The position numbers were made by a program, and so were the translations under genes. DNA of 64,000 nt. Origin: Lichenostomus cassidix. Lineage: Eukaryota; Chordata; Aves; Passeriformes; Meliphagidae. Below, piece by piece: positions 18,590 to 29,639 of this stretch; position 1 is the first letter of the stretch, and each line of letters begins with the position of its first letter. The notes beneath the pieces were generated by a model, which saw nothing but the letters and a program-made list of their open reading frames with translations, ran no database searches and was not told the DNA's origin. The stretch is taken from assembly GCA_008360975.2 (NCBI GenBank), contig CM039210.1, positions 19,987,007 through 20,051,006 of the forward strand. Direction: 5' to 3'.

Positions 18590-19470
18590 CCGCAGGAAAG
18601 AAACCTCGGACCGCAACAACCTATCCTACACAGAATAATAACAACACAAGTAAAATGACTTATTGGATTGTCCCCAACTACCATGAACAGTCTGAATTTA
18701 ATGCCATATCTTATAATCTCTTGAATTATCATTAATAATATTTTATTTATTTTATTATTATATATATCTGTGTTACATGATCTAATGCATAAATACACTT
18801 ACTGAAGCAACAAACAGGTACTTCCTATCAAAATTGATTGCATATTTAACACTTTGCCGGAAATAGTGAAGCTTAGGAAGTCAATGTTCACTAAAAACAC
18901 TCAACAATAGTGTGCGCATACATAGTGGATGCTTTTATACCATGGAGGCAAGAGTTACCTGTACTAACACTCCATGAAGAAAAAGTCAAAGTGTCTGCAG
19001 ACAATGGGTAGATTGTGACAGGACCTTTCACCCCCTGATACAGCAAAAACTTATCTCTATCCCATATGGCTAACCTTGGCCAGAATGGTTTGTCCTGTGA
19101 TGAATTATGTCGGCTAAAAACCTTCTTAGAAAGCAATAAACATCCTATCTTGAATTCATGGGAAAGGATAAGCAAAAAATAAATGACTGACAGACAAGCA
19201 CTTTTGCAACTATAAAAGACCACTATAATTTTCATGAACTCAGAAATCTCTTACTTTCTGAGTATGTGGAGGGTTCTCCTCGAAGCCAAGACCTTGGCCT
19301 CGAGATACTTCCCTGGGATTGAGAGGAATTAGGAGACTCTCTGCACACCACTATCATTCATTGATAAGTGACATTGGCTCTGTTTTAGGGATATCTTTTA
19401 TCCCATCTCATCTTTGGGTTTTTTTTGTTCTTTTTTTTTTTGTGTCCGGGATGGTCGCTGCCCCCACCCC
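18590..19470. other. no recognised gene
   Basis: AT-rich sequence with a few short frames, none with a recognisable domain. A possible polyadenylation signal (gcaataaacatc, about 19133) and a palindromic cluster near 19285-19310 are visible. It may be old LTR or untranslated ERV sequence. Confidence 0.3.
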
Positions 19471-20586
19471 ACTCCAGGGGTATCGCGATAATTGCGAACC
19501 ATCCCGGGATTTCCTGCGAGAGTTGGAGGGGGAGACAAGGGGAGCTCTGCCCCTTTTCCTGCATGCGGGCGATTTCAAGCGGTATGGCAGCACGCATCTC
19601 TCTGAGCAGAGATACTGTTGCATGAGCCCAGAGCCAGTGCGTGCTGTGCTGGGACCTGGGAACACCGTGTTCCCCGTTGGGGGGCTGCCCCACCTCTGAA
19701 CAGCCTGACCCAGGGACCAGCCACCGCTGGTGAGCTATCCGGGGAGAGATTTCCCTGCTCAACCCCCCGTCATTTTTCTGCTACTGCTCCAGTTTTTTTG
19801 CTACATTGTAACCCAACAGCCCGAGCCTGCCGGTATGCCTGCGGCTCCTGCTACAGCTGTGGAGTTCCTGCTTCCTCGTGCTTGCTACCCCGGGTGAGCC
19901 AGCCCTGCCATTCCAGCTTGCTGCTCTGAGGTCCTCTAGGCTGTCCCAGAGCCTGAGGCTACCCCAGAGCCTGAGACTGCCCAATGGCCTGTCGCTGCCC
20001 AACAGCCTGCCCCAGAAATGAACCGCCCAGGCTGGGTGGGGGAGCTGGTGGAGGAGACACACAAGGTGCTGAGGGAATACATCTCCCCAGCTGGTGGGAA
20101 ACCCTCTCCCTGCCCCAAAGAGGAAGAGTCTGACGGTGTAGCAGTGGAACTGATGGATGTTACAACCATTCAGGTTCCAGCTAAACCACAAGGGCAGTCA
20201 TAGCCAGCAGCAGTCACCCCTGTGCAGAAAAGGAAGCATAAGATGAAATCAGTATGCCCAGTTAATGATGATGGGGAACCAGGGCCCTCATAACCTGCAG
20301 GGGAGTCGGAGCCTGAAATCATCACTGAATCCCTGTCGTATGACAGTCTTTGTAATCTGCAATATGACATTGTGCAATGGAGGCGTGAGGCTTATTCAAC
20401 CTGGTTGCTTTGGGTTTGGGACCTTATGGACCCAGACGTGCAACTGGATAGTGGCAAGGCAAGGTATTTGGGATCCTTGACCCAGGATGCGGGTGTTGAT
20501 AGGGTGTTCGTGAGGGAACCAGGGCCCCTTTCTCTCTGGGAGAGGCTTTTAATGAGTGTAAGGGAGGGGTTTGTTCACAGAGACAG
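19471..20586 (+). pseudogene. gag: ERVL copy 4 gag, 5' part
   Basis: From about 19930 the plus strand carries the Pro/Glu repeat, the NRPGWVGELVEE helix, the acidic linker, WLLWVWDLMDPD and SLWERLLMSVRE, all matching the ERVL gag at 7746-8890 in order, with three in-frame stops and frame changes. The part 19471-19930 is Pro/Ala/Cys-rich, reads through in pieces, and is probably the Gag N-terminal linker. The membrane leader seen in copies 1 and 3 was not found here. It is interrupted at 20587 by LTR-N and resumes at 21091. Confidence 0.78.
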
Positions 20587-21090
20587 TGATGCCTTATCAA
20601 GCTGGTAAAAATATGAAGCAGACACAGCAGTAAAGGGAAAAAAGGTATTACCTTGGTTTTAATAGGATCCTAGGTGCACACTCGTCAAAGGCGGAAACAC
20701 GCTGAGAAGCACCTCCAGGTACAAAGCGTATACAAATTTATGGACCTCGCAAATCAGCATATCTACCTAAAATCTCCCAATAAGAAACTTAACAAATGAA
20801 GTAATTGTCTCTCTATTCTAATTATCCTCCCCCAAGTGAGACTACAGCCTAGTTTACAAAAACATGTTCCAGAGAGGAGGCTCCATCCAAGGTTGGAGCC
20901 CTTAGTTTTGAGATAGTTATGAATGTTTCATCTTCCCCCCTGAAGAACCCCCAAACTAAGCTAAATATCAGACTACAAGAGTTATAAACACGTGGGGCTA
21001 AGGTACAAGGAGTGTTTGTGAAGGGTAGAAGGAGAGGGAAAGGGTATAAAAAGGGTATAAAAAGAAAGGACAAAAAATCATCAGGCATCA
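20587..21090. mobile_element. solo LTR-N (504 bp, TSD ACAG)
   Basis: Eight-base inverted termini TGATGCCT...AGGCATCA. The 4-bp duplication acag at 20583-20586 and 21091-21094 joins gag sequence perfectly when removed. A 4-bp TSD is typical of class I (gamma-like) ERVs. Orientation is uncertain: TATA-like boxes near 21040-21060 and ATTAAA on the minus strand conflict with simple models. Confidence 0.85.
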
Positions 21091-21640
21091 ACAGAATGCA
21101 GGAGCACTATCATAGAATGTCCTGGAAGAGCACTGAGGAAGGGATCCAACAGCTGAGAGAAGTGGCAGTATTGGAGGTACTCTTTGGAAGGGACAAACAA
21201 CACAATAATGATCCTGACAAGGTCAGGTGCACAGGGAAAATGTTGTGGAACCTAGCAAGTCTAGGGCCATCCCAATACACCACTTTCATTGCAACAATTA
21301 ATGCCAACGACAACCGAGAGACAGTGGGTTCCGTAGCCAACAAGCTCAGGTATTACGCAAGTGTGATCAATGGCCCAATGCAGACTCATGTCTCTGCTGT
21401 GATTAAGGACCTCAGAGAGGAGATTAGGGAGGAAGTGATGGAGGAGGTGAGGAAGAAAAGTGTGGCACCAGTGCGACTCGCAGACCCCTACACCAGAGCC
21501 CGATGTCCCCCAGCTAGAGAGGGTACACTCCACGACCGGACCTATGGTTCTTTCTGAGTGACCATGGGAAAGACATGAGAAGGAGGGATAGGAAATCCAC
21601 TTCTGTCCTGGCAGCACGAGTGTGTCAAATCAAGGAGGAA
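21091..21640 (+). pseudogene. gag: ERVL copy 4 gag, 3' part
   Basis: Continues from 20586: MSWKSTEEGIQQLRE, the capsid-like segment with CTGKMLWNLA, a charged coiled coil (REEIREEVMEEVRKK), and the tail with PPAREGTL. It is open from 21012 to 21557. Sequence similarity to the gag-pol junction continues to about 21640, then stops. No pol follows, so this is a gag-only fragment. Confidence 0.82.
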
Positions 21641-21804
21641 AACACTGTCCGTTCATGAGATGTTATTTAGTTTAAGCAGGCAGTTCAAGCATTTTAACAA
21701 AACTATAACAGCTATCTCACTATTATGTCTAAGCTTAGCTAGCAGCAAAAAGAAAAGCATTAGTCACCATTACACAGCTATTTTTCACAGCAAGGCTATC
21801 TTTG
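21641..21804. other. unassigned ERV flank
   Basis: AT-rich sequence that becomes contiguous with 23205 onward once the solo LTR-B and its TSD are removed. No domain is seen. Confidence 0.3.
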
Positions 21805-23199
21805 TGTCGGGGTTTGACCCTGACTAAACGCTGACACTCTGGCTCTCTCCTGCTGCAGATATGCAGGAGAGGGGAAAGAGAAAAAAACTATAAAAACACA
21901 CACCAATCTCGTGAGTTAAGTGAGATAGGACACTGGTAGCAGCACACACAGAAGAAAGGGCAGACAGGCTCCAAACTTAAAGTTGCAAAGTAATTTAATT
22001 ACCTAACCGAGTAGAAGGATAAATGAGAGGCAAAAATAAACTTTTCATACACTATTTTGTTCACTCATCCCCCTCCCTCTTACGAACCCATTTTTATTCA
22101 CCCCCTTTCCTCCTTCCAACCAACAGTTTGGGTAGGGGGGCAGGGTGTGGGGTATTTTCTCAGTCCACAGAGCAGGTCCATAAATCTATTAATCACCACA
22201 ATTCTTCTACTACAAATACTCTTTATCTCTCTTATCTCTCTCTCTCTCCAGACAATTTCTCTGCTCTCACCCCCACCCTCTTAAGAAACAGTCTCTCTGC
22301 TCACCCCCCTTCCTTCTTTCCAAACCAACAGCACGGGCAGGGGGCAGGGTGAGGGGTTTGGTTTTTTTGGTCAGTCCATCAGGGAGAGGGGTTCTCTACT
22401 TAGCCATGGGGTCCCTCCCATGAGAGACAGTCCTCTGGGAACTTCTTTGGCATGGGTCCAATCTCACAAGCAACATCCCACCTGAATTCTGCTGCAACAT
22501 GAGTTCTTTTGTCCATAAAGTGCTGTGCAGACTCTCCTGAGCTGAGGCCAGGCTGCTTCCATCCCAGGAGCAAGGCCTTTCTCTCCCTTGCAAGGCCTTT
22601 GCAGTTTTAACTCTTTAGATGAGACTCCAACTGGATCACAGCTTTCTCCAGGCATCCACCTGCTCTTCTGGCGTGGGCTGTGGGTGGATTTCTGCACTCC
22701 TGTGGACTCCATGGGCTGCAGGGAGACCTCCTGCTCCCCCATGGCCTTCACCACGGCTAGCAGAGGGTTTTCAGCTCCGGCGCCTGGAGCACCTCCTGCC
22801 CCACCTTCTTCACTGACCTTGGTGTCTCCATGCTGTTCTCCCTTCACATATTTTTACCTCCATCTCCTCCTCCTCTAACTACAAAGAAGTGCATGCCTAC
22901 CTTGTTTTGATTTTTTTCTTAAATATGTTTTCACAGAGGCGTAACCAGCACCTGTAATTGGCCCAAACTTGGCCAGCAGCATGTCCATCACCTTCAGAGC
23001 CATCAGAGATTGGCTCTGCTGGACTTGATGAAAAAACTTCCAGAACTTTCACTCAGGACACACAGGAGCCATCTTTGTGCCACTCCCCACCCCTCAGACA
23101 CTTCCCCAGGCCTACCACAACAGGTTCTGAGGGGTCCAAATTTCTCCTAGATGTTGAAAAATACTTTACTGATGTTTTGGGCCAATCAAAACCACCACA
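21805..23199 (-). mobile_element. solo LTR-B, copy 1 (1395 bp, TSD CTTTG)
   Basis: On the minus strand it starts TGTGGTGGTTTTG, as in the copy at 46488, and ends ACCCCGACA. A perfect 5-bp duplication ctttg lies at 21800-21804 and 23200-23204. It contains Pro-rich GC segments and a pyrimidine-rich run near 22220-22260 but no retroviral gene. The length and 5-bp TSD fit the ERVL class. Confidence 0.9.
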
Positions 23200-23204
23200 C
23201 TTTG

Positions 23205-23960
23205 TAAAAAGAATTAAAATTATACACATAGTATCCATTGCAATATTTGCAAAAAGCCAACATTGTGATATGTATTTATCACAGTGATATGTAACATCTG
23301 CAACCAAAACTGAGTGAATAGAAACTGAGTCAATAGAAAATGTTGGTGGTACAAAGAAAAGAGGCTGGAATGCAACAGCCAGTGCTCCTAATTTGACCTG
23401 CTGAGCAAAGCGTGGCATGTGACTCTCCAGCACCTGCCATCCAAACTCGTCCCTCCAGGCAACATTGGCTTTTCCCTTTTTACCTGACTCAGCAGCAAAG
23501 ACAGTGAGTCCTTGCAAAGGCACAGAATTGTCCTGTGGCTGTGAGGACAAGGTGTTTAATTCTGCCGATTGTAACTTGTGGCTGGGTAGGTGGTGAGGAA
23601 TTTCCCCTAAATTCTGTTTCTTAGACTGATGAGGCAAAAAGACCCATATTTCAAAGACACCTGTAGGAAAGAGATCTGGAGTGACAGGAAACACAGCATC
23701 AGCAACAATCTGGTGCACTCGGCACACCTGTTGCACTGAGGCAGCTCGCTGCACCTTTTCCTGTGCTCGGTCTGCGTCATGGGTTAGGTTGCTTGGCAAG
23801 GGTACGGTTACACCCCTCGGTGGACCGATGGGGTACATGGTTGATGTAAGATTTGAGATATGGATGCCAGCCCGTTGGAAAAGAGGCAAATATATGTAAA
23901 CTTGTTGGAAAAGAATCAAACATACCAACAACATTATAAGCTTGTTGCTGCTTCGCAGGG
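23205..23960 (-). pseudogene. pol: alpharetro-like pol scrap (RT connection and RNase H)
   Basis: Within one long minus frame (24738-23053) the segments WVFLPHQ and, downstream, GLTVFAAESGKKGKANVAW align by pattern with EWIFLPHQ and LTVFTDGSGTSKKSV of the provirus at 10912-12916. RNase H's first catalytic Asp (TDG) is replaced by Ala-Glu. The order is right for pol, but most of pol is missing: gag-like sequence joins it directly at about 23950. It is decayed. Confidence 0.55.
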
Positions 23961-24992
23961 ATGAAACCAGCGAAACCACAGGCAGCAACGACATCGCAGG
24001 GCTAGCAAAAGCGGCAAGGAGGGGGAAGGGGGGGAGCGGCGGCGGCCACAGCTCCGGCAGCAGTCCAAGCGGCCCCGGTGAGGGTCGCAGCAGCAGCTGG
24101 GTTCCGGCTCGGTGCTTACGGATGGTGGAAGTGTGCACAAGCGGGATAGTCCCGGGGTGTCCCGGGGCCAGACCCGATGTTTTGAAAGCCGGTCCCGGGT
24201 AGCCCGGAGTCGGGCGGGGCGGCACCGGCGGCTGCCACATTGCCGGTCCCAGGTGTCCCGGGGCTGGGCGGGGCAGCGTCTGCGCAATAAGCGCAGGCAA
24301 GTGAAAACCCGCTGGTTCGGAGTCCACTTCAGGCACGAACCAGCCATCCTTGGGCAAAGGTTGAAAAGGTGCATGTGTGGAAGTGGGGGGAGTGGGGTAG
24401 TCCGCCATTATGTTCGTGGGTGGCACACAGAAACCCATTTTTCTTCCGGTCGCTCGGCATGGAGAGGTATCGGTACCTCCTCGCTGCGGCATACGGGGCT
24501 GCGCCGTAGCCGCTTGCAGCACAACCAGGGCGGCTACCATTGGTGGACCAGCTGTGCAGATCCGGGCGGGAGAGGGGGTGCAGTGGGGCGGAAGCGCTTG
24601 CGAAAAAATGCGGATCCAGGCGGCGTGGCGGCGCGGCTCACACGGAAGAAACAACCCGCTGGGAAGTTGCTGGGGAAACCCGGACATCCCGCGGGCCGTA
24701 TAGTTCCTGGCTCGGGCGGGGGGAGCTCGAAGGGGCAAACACAGCGGCGTCAGCTATAACAGCACCTGCCGCAGGGATTGGAGAAACCAGCCGTTGGGGA
24801 GGCAGGGGGATATTTGCCTCTCCCATTCTCCTTCCCGCTTCGATCTGACCTCCTGCGCTCTCAGAAGTTTCTTGCTCCAATTCCCGTTCCCGCACTTATT
24901 CTTAAAGTATCGTACACTTTCCTCCGTAGTTATATAATTTTGAGCTGTTGGATCGCCCTGGGTAGCGAAATTGAAAATAAGCTGTCCCACTT
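23950..24992 (-). pseudogene. gag: alpharetro-like gag, matrix end and proline-rich region
   Basis: Minus-strand sequence runs from a matrix-like segment (GQLIFNFATQGDPTAQN, 24990-24900) through charged sequence into a long Pro-rich region (24400-24000) with repeated PG/PP and a PPTS sequence. A 561-codon open frame covers most of it. It lies just downstream of an intact tRNA-Trp primer site and leader, which supports Gag. No capsid homology region or zinc knuckle is visible. A frameshift near 24890 breaks it. It could be called low-complexity sequence without the context. Confidence 0.5.
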
Positions 24993-25255
24993 TGTGGCTA
25001 GCACAGGTTTTTCCCATGAGAAATTTTCTTGTGTTTTATAAATAAAGATAAAGTTTGGATGTTGTTGGAACAGTGTCCCAGAACTTGGACAGTGCAGGCC
25101 TGGCCAATCAGGCCTGGGGGAAGGCTTCTGACTGACCAATCTGGGTGACTTTTGAGAACTCTATATATGTGATGAAATCAAAACAATAAAGGTCATTCCT
25201 TCTTGCCACTGAGAACTGGTGTTTTCATTACTCTGCTAGCTGCTCAACAACAACA
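24993..25255 (+). mobile_element. solo LTR-I, copy 3 (263 bp, TSD CCACTT)
   Basis: Starts TGTGGCTAGCACAGG and ends CAACAACAACA. A perfect duplication ccactt lies at 24987-24992 and 25256-25261. AATAAA is on the plus strand near 25187. It is inserted in the gag matrix region. Confidence 0.94.
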
Positions 25256-25492
25256 CCACTTGGTCCCAGATTTTACACTATAGGCATTCTCTGGTGTAGT
25301 TAAAAGTCCTTGCTCTTTGGACCATAGCAACAATTTTTCCACTGCTTGCCTGTTTTTATTTGCATCATCTTCTTGGGAAATATAAGTCCCCAAAGTTTTT
25401 TCCCCTAGCGGCCCACTTGAATATGGGGTGTGGTTTCACTTACCACTTCTCCTCCACTGGCGTTCCTCAGTCGCCTCCTGAAGCTGTTCGTG
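25256..25492 (-). pseudogene. gag: alpharetro-like leader and gag N-terminus
   Basis: Minus-strand leader after the primer site contains a consensus splice donor GTAAGT at 25443-25438. Near 25370 a matrix-like reading follows (AVEKLLLWSKEQGLL, an amphipathic helix as in alpharetroviral matrix). Stops and a frame change occur before it. It continues beyond LTR-I at 24992. Confidence 0.55.
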
Positions 25493-25510
25493 ATCACGTC
25501 GGGGTCACCA
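25493..25510 (-). promoter_or_regulatory. primer binding site, tRNA-Trp
   Basis: Minus-strand TGGTGACCCCGACGTGAT is the tRNA-Trp primer site used by avian sarcoma-leukosis viruses. It is two bases from the LTR end (25513). Confidence 0.92.
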
Positions 25511-25512
25511 GA

Positions 25513-25880
25513 TGTCGCTGTTCAAGATGGCGCAACACATAAAGACATGACTCCAGGTCAAGTAGAAAAAGGCAGAAGCCAAGTTTATTACTACAAAGTC
25601 TATTTTATACTATTTTCTAACATTCGTGCCATATAACTATTGGTTCATAACCTGTTATTGTACAACACCATTGGTCCAGCTATTCCTATCACACATGTTC
25701 TGTAAGCAAGACTCCCTTTTGCAGGTGTTGCATTCCAAGTTGTTTTCCTGGTCATTGTTTATCTGTTCTTGCTTCTGTTTCTCATGGGTACGAAGCTGCT
25801 TGCAACACGGTCGATGTCTGTGAGTAAAGGCAGGCTAGTTGTCAGTTCCTGCACTGTTATTATTGTGCACTATACTTTAT
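25513..25880 (-). repeat. LTR-H, 5' LTR of alpharetro-like ERV
   Basis: Minus-strand end is CAGCGACA directly before the primer site. It is similar to the copy at 56914-57347, including the shared block around 25590-25700. A minus-strand AATAAA lies near 25588. The outer (U3) boundary is uncertain. Confidence 0.72.
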
Positions 25881-26297
25881 CTACTAGTAGTCATTTGTGT
25901 TTTATTCCTGTGCAGTAAACACTCTGTTTAAAGTCCTATGTCTGTTAATTTTGTGTCTAATAAATAAATAATTCATTTTGTAATTGACCTAATTGGCCAT
26001 TATTAAGAACTTGCTAGTGAGAGCAATCTGGGGTGCAGGCCACCCTTAAGAAAGCCACTGCCAGAAATCTGAGTCAAAAGCCGGACTTGCCCAAGCTCTC
26101 ATTTCCATTCATAAGAGTGGTCTGCAGGTTGTTTCCCAAACACACTTTGTACTTAGTGACCTGTTGTACTGTAGTGTATAAATATATTCCTACTAATTTT
26201 TATTTTTTTTGTTAGGTCACTATATAAGGCATCTGTCCCCCAGTGAGTTTTGTTGTGTTTCCCTTGTACAATTTTCCACAATATTCTACTTGGTACT
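25881..26297. other. no recognised gene
   Basis: AT-rich sequence with an AATAAATAAATAA run near 25958-25975 and T-rich runs near 26195. It is probably older LTR or flanking sequence. No ORF can be supported. Confidence 0.3.
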
Positions 26298-27070
26298 TGT
26301 CTTAGTTTAAAAGACAGGTGTGTGCCAAGGAAGGCGGTAGCCTTCCTGGAATGGTGGCAACCTTCCTGGAATGGAAAATATGACCCCCTTCTCTCCAAAT
26401 TATCATAACTTTAAAATTACTGGGCTTTCAGGCAAAGATGTTGGAAAAGGAACAATAGCTCTTTACTAGAATATGTATATCAAGAAAAACAAACAACAAC
26501 AGCATCAACAACAAACAAAAAGAGAAACCAAATAACAGCCTTCTCTTGGCTGTCAAGCAACCTCCCCTTAGGTGTAGTTATTACCACAGCCGGCAGAGGG
26601 CCCTGTTGGCTCACAGCCAAGCAGGGCAAGTGCAATGATTCCCCCGCGGCTGCAGGGGGTGCTGTGGCATGAGCTCAGCAGCCTCTCCACTGGCAATGAT
26701 GGCTTGGGCAATGGGAAAGAGAGAGGAGATGGCTCCCCTTGCAAAACTCACAGAGAGCAGCTGGTCTCAGTGCCACCCTGGGTGGCGAACTGGACTGTAG
26801 CAGTAACCTTGGAGCGGTGGGCTGGAACAGCAGAGGTGAGCACACTCAGGGTGAAAACAAAGTGTAGCAAAAATCGCAAAGCAGTTGTTGTGGTTTAAGG
26901 GATGTTAAAGCAGACCTTACCCTAGAGCGTCTCTACCCAGCCCAGTTCAGCGCCTCAGAGCTCCAAACTCTCTGTCCCAGGGCTGGAGACTGCACTCTCA
27001 CCAGCCGGGGAGCCATAAGGCTAGCTCTGCTTCCACAACCAGTGGTGATAAAGGGAGCGAGGAGGGTCTA
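26298..27070 (-). repeat. diverged LTR-D relative
   Basis: Begins tgtcttagtttaaaagacaggtgtg and contains an equivalent of the LTR-D block ending ctttactag near 26465, both in LTR-D order but clearly diverged. A CA/AAC-rich stretch lies at 26480-26530. The outer boundary is not fixed. Similar sequence may resume at about 27490-28085, with another LTR between. Confidence 0.55.
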
Positions 27071-27077
27071 CACATTA

Positions 27078-27480
27078 TGTCCATGGAAGATGTTTATTCG
27101 CATGGTGCAGCAGAGACCAACGACCTCCCAGAGGCAGAGATGCCTCGAGGGTGAAGGCCTCACATGCACAGCCACATGGGGTGCATAGACTACATGGAGC
27201 ATAGACAACAAGATGGCAGAGGGTGAGGGGGTTTTATAGGGAAACAGAGAGGGGTAGGGACAGCACACAGGCCCAGTGACCTCTGGGTACAGGGGAGGTA
27301 CATGGGCAGAGTTGGAGTACAGGAACCAATAGGGAATACTGGGGGCATGGCCAGGACCATGTGGGGTAGGGAAAGGCAGGACAATAGGTGAGAAGTACAG
27401 TTATTAAGAGAGGGGTATGGGGAACTTGCAGCTATTATCACAATAAGCAGTGGCAGGAGCATCAGGGTGTCCAGGCAAAC
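27078..27480 (-). repeat. LTR-O, putative LTR
   Basis: Minus-strand features in order are a CCAAT/ATTGG motif near 27327, a TATAAAA box near 27238, AATAAA near 27092 and an end CCATGGACA at 27078. This is a promoter-to-polyA layout typical of an LTR. The start is not defined. Confidence 0.45.
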
Positions 27481-28340
27481 GCAGGGTGTCGAGTTAAAGT
27501 GTAGCAAAACCCCCCGAAAGAATGGCAGAATACAGCAGGGGCTGGGCGGCCCTGGGAGGAGAGAAAAGGTGGAGAGAGGGGTTGTTTTGGTTTTTCCCTG
27601 GCTCTCACATATCCCATGGGATGCCCTGGTGATGGCAGCAGCAGCTGGGCTCCGGCAAGCAGCTGGGAGGTATTCCCTCTGTAGAGAGGGAGGAAGTTGG
27701 GCTCCCGGGTTTCCCCTGAGGCACCCAAGCAGATGGTGAGGGTCCCTCCCAGTGAGGTTGGGTGTTTAAAGGTCTCAGTTCAATGGCTGCTCTTGCAAGC
27801 CGAGGCTTACCCACTGTAGGAAGCAGTGAAGGACAAAACTGCACTAGCAGCAAATCCTCTCCACAGCAGCAGTCCAAAACCAAAACCACAACTGTCTCCC
27901 CTCCAATTGCTCTGACAGAGAAGGCTGAGCCCAGCCCGTGACCCCCAGCCAAGTCTCGGTCAGCCCCCCGCCAAGTATCTCTACAATTCCCAAGAGAAAA
28001 CACCCAGCCAGGGAGCTCACTACCCAGCTAAGAGACTGCAGCAAACTGCACCCCTTCCCCCTCCTCCCCATCCCGGCCACATCTTATTTCTCTTAAATAC
28101 CATTGATTTTGGGGGGCTAGAAGTTATTAATTTAGGGGGACTAGAAGCTGTATAATAATTTTTTTGAACTGATTTAGAAGGCCAGAGGTTGGATAATGAT
28201 TTACTAGGAACTGCTTGCTGAAGACAATGTATCATTTGCTTAATGATTTTATGCCTACCTAGTAACAGGGAGGATATAGAGAAGAAAGCCAAATAATTGA
28301 GAAAGATTACTGAGTGTGACTGAACATCCTGCTCTCGGAT
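27481..28340 (-). repeat. probable LTR sequence, undefined
   Basis: GC-rich and then AT-rich sequence with no retroviral gene. One stretch (gtgtagcaaaa, 27498) repeats that at 26860 in the diverged LTR-D relative, suggesting the same LTR interrupted by LTR-O. Confidence 0.35.
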
Positions 28341-28349
28341 CCCGGAACT

Positions 28350-28757
28350 GGTACAAATTAGTTCTAAGGTTTGGATTTGGACTAAGAACCAAGAGATCAT
28401 GCGCAAGGAGACAAGGTGAAGAGTTCACCCTGAAGAACACCCTGGTTACTTCCTCCCACGACCACCGCCTCAATTAATTAAGTGACATTGCACTTGCGCG
28501 GGCATATTTAAATGAACTTTGAACTCATTATAATACAAAGCGAGGATAGACAATGAATATGTATAGGGGCTTTGTGTAACTTCATGCATATGTAACCTGT
28601 AACCTAATATAAACCAAGTGAAGTGCTGCTGACAGTGTGCATGCCTTTGGAGGGGCTACCCCCCATGCACCCCAGCTGGAATAAATGCATACCTACTTCA
28701 TAACTATTTGAGTTGTAGAGTCAATCCATGCCTCACCATCATTCACCATTTCTTAGG
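28350..28757 (+). repeat. LTR-P, class I type LTR
   Basis: Plus-strand AATAAA at 28680-28685 is followed by a short U5-like segment and ccatgcctcaccatcattcacca. The layout resembles gamma-like ERV LTRs of birds. Orientation is opposite to the gag-pol at 28860-34156, so it is not clearly that element's LTR. Boundaries are approximate. Confidence 0.5.
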
Positions 28758-28859
28758 CAACAAACGGGAGAAAAATTCCCTGAGAGAAAGTAAAAAAAAA
28801 AGGAAAAAAACCTAACCTTCAACAGTACTACAGTTTGCCTACTAGAAATGGTGTAAAAG

Positions 28860-29639
28860 TTGTTTTTCAACTGAGCATTTAGATAAGTTTGTCCCAAGTT
28901 ATGGGCTTACCATCTGGTATCAGAAACAGAGTCTGTACCTGTCCCTTTTCTGCTGCCTTTTTGGCTTCTGAATCTACCAATCTGTTTCCCATCTCCTGTT
29001 CCGTGTTACCTTTTTGATGCCCTTTACAATGCATGATCGCCACTCATAAGGGTAGATTGGCAACCTCCAGTACTTGTAGAATTTCTTCCATGTGTTTGAT
29101 TTGTTTTCCATGTGATGTCAGAAGTCCTCTTTGTTTCCACACAGCTCCATGAGTGTGCACCACACCGAATGCATATCTTGATTCAGTCCAAATATTTATA
29201 ATTTTCCCTTTTACCAGTTCTAATGCTCGGATCAAAGCTATGATTTCTGCCTTCTGAGCTGAGGTTCCTGCTGGAAGTTGGCTGAATTTCAATTACCTTT
29301 TTAATAGTAGTGATTGCATATCCTGCCCTCTGGGTCCTGTTTTTAATGAAACTGTTTCCATCTTTATACCACGTTTCCTCAGCATCTTCCAGAGGTGTTT
29401 TTTCAGGCCTGGTTGGCTGGAATAAATAGTTCATGAACCATTGGGTCCCAGGTTGCTGATGTTTTGCTGAGAAAATAAGCTGGATTCACAATGTTAGTTG
29501 TGATGATGTTCTCATCGTCTTGTTCCACCAGTATGGCTTGGTACTTAAGGAACCTAGAAGGAGATAACCAGTGTCCCCCTTTCCGCTTCAGGACCGCTGA
29601 TACTGTATGTGAGAGTAAGATGGTTATCTTTTGACCCAT
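28860..29639 (-). pseudogene. pol: gamma-like RNase H and RT connection
   Basis: Readable segments include RT connection (MGQKITILLSHTVSAVL, then WLSPSRFLKYQAILVE), RNase H with YKDGNSF (first catalytic Asp), QKAEIIALIRALEL (Glu), WTESRYAFGVVH (canonical Asp replaced by Glu) and NRLVDSEAKKAAE. Two frameshifts lie near 29290 and 29430. The sequence breaks off at about 28860. Confidence 0.82.

Noticed and set aside
22588..22878. Pro/Ser-rich open frames in the solo LTR-B
   Set aside because: LTR sequence, not conserved between LTR-B copies.
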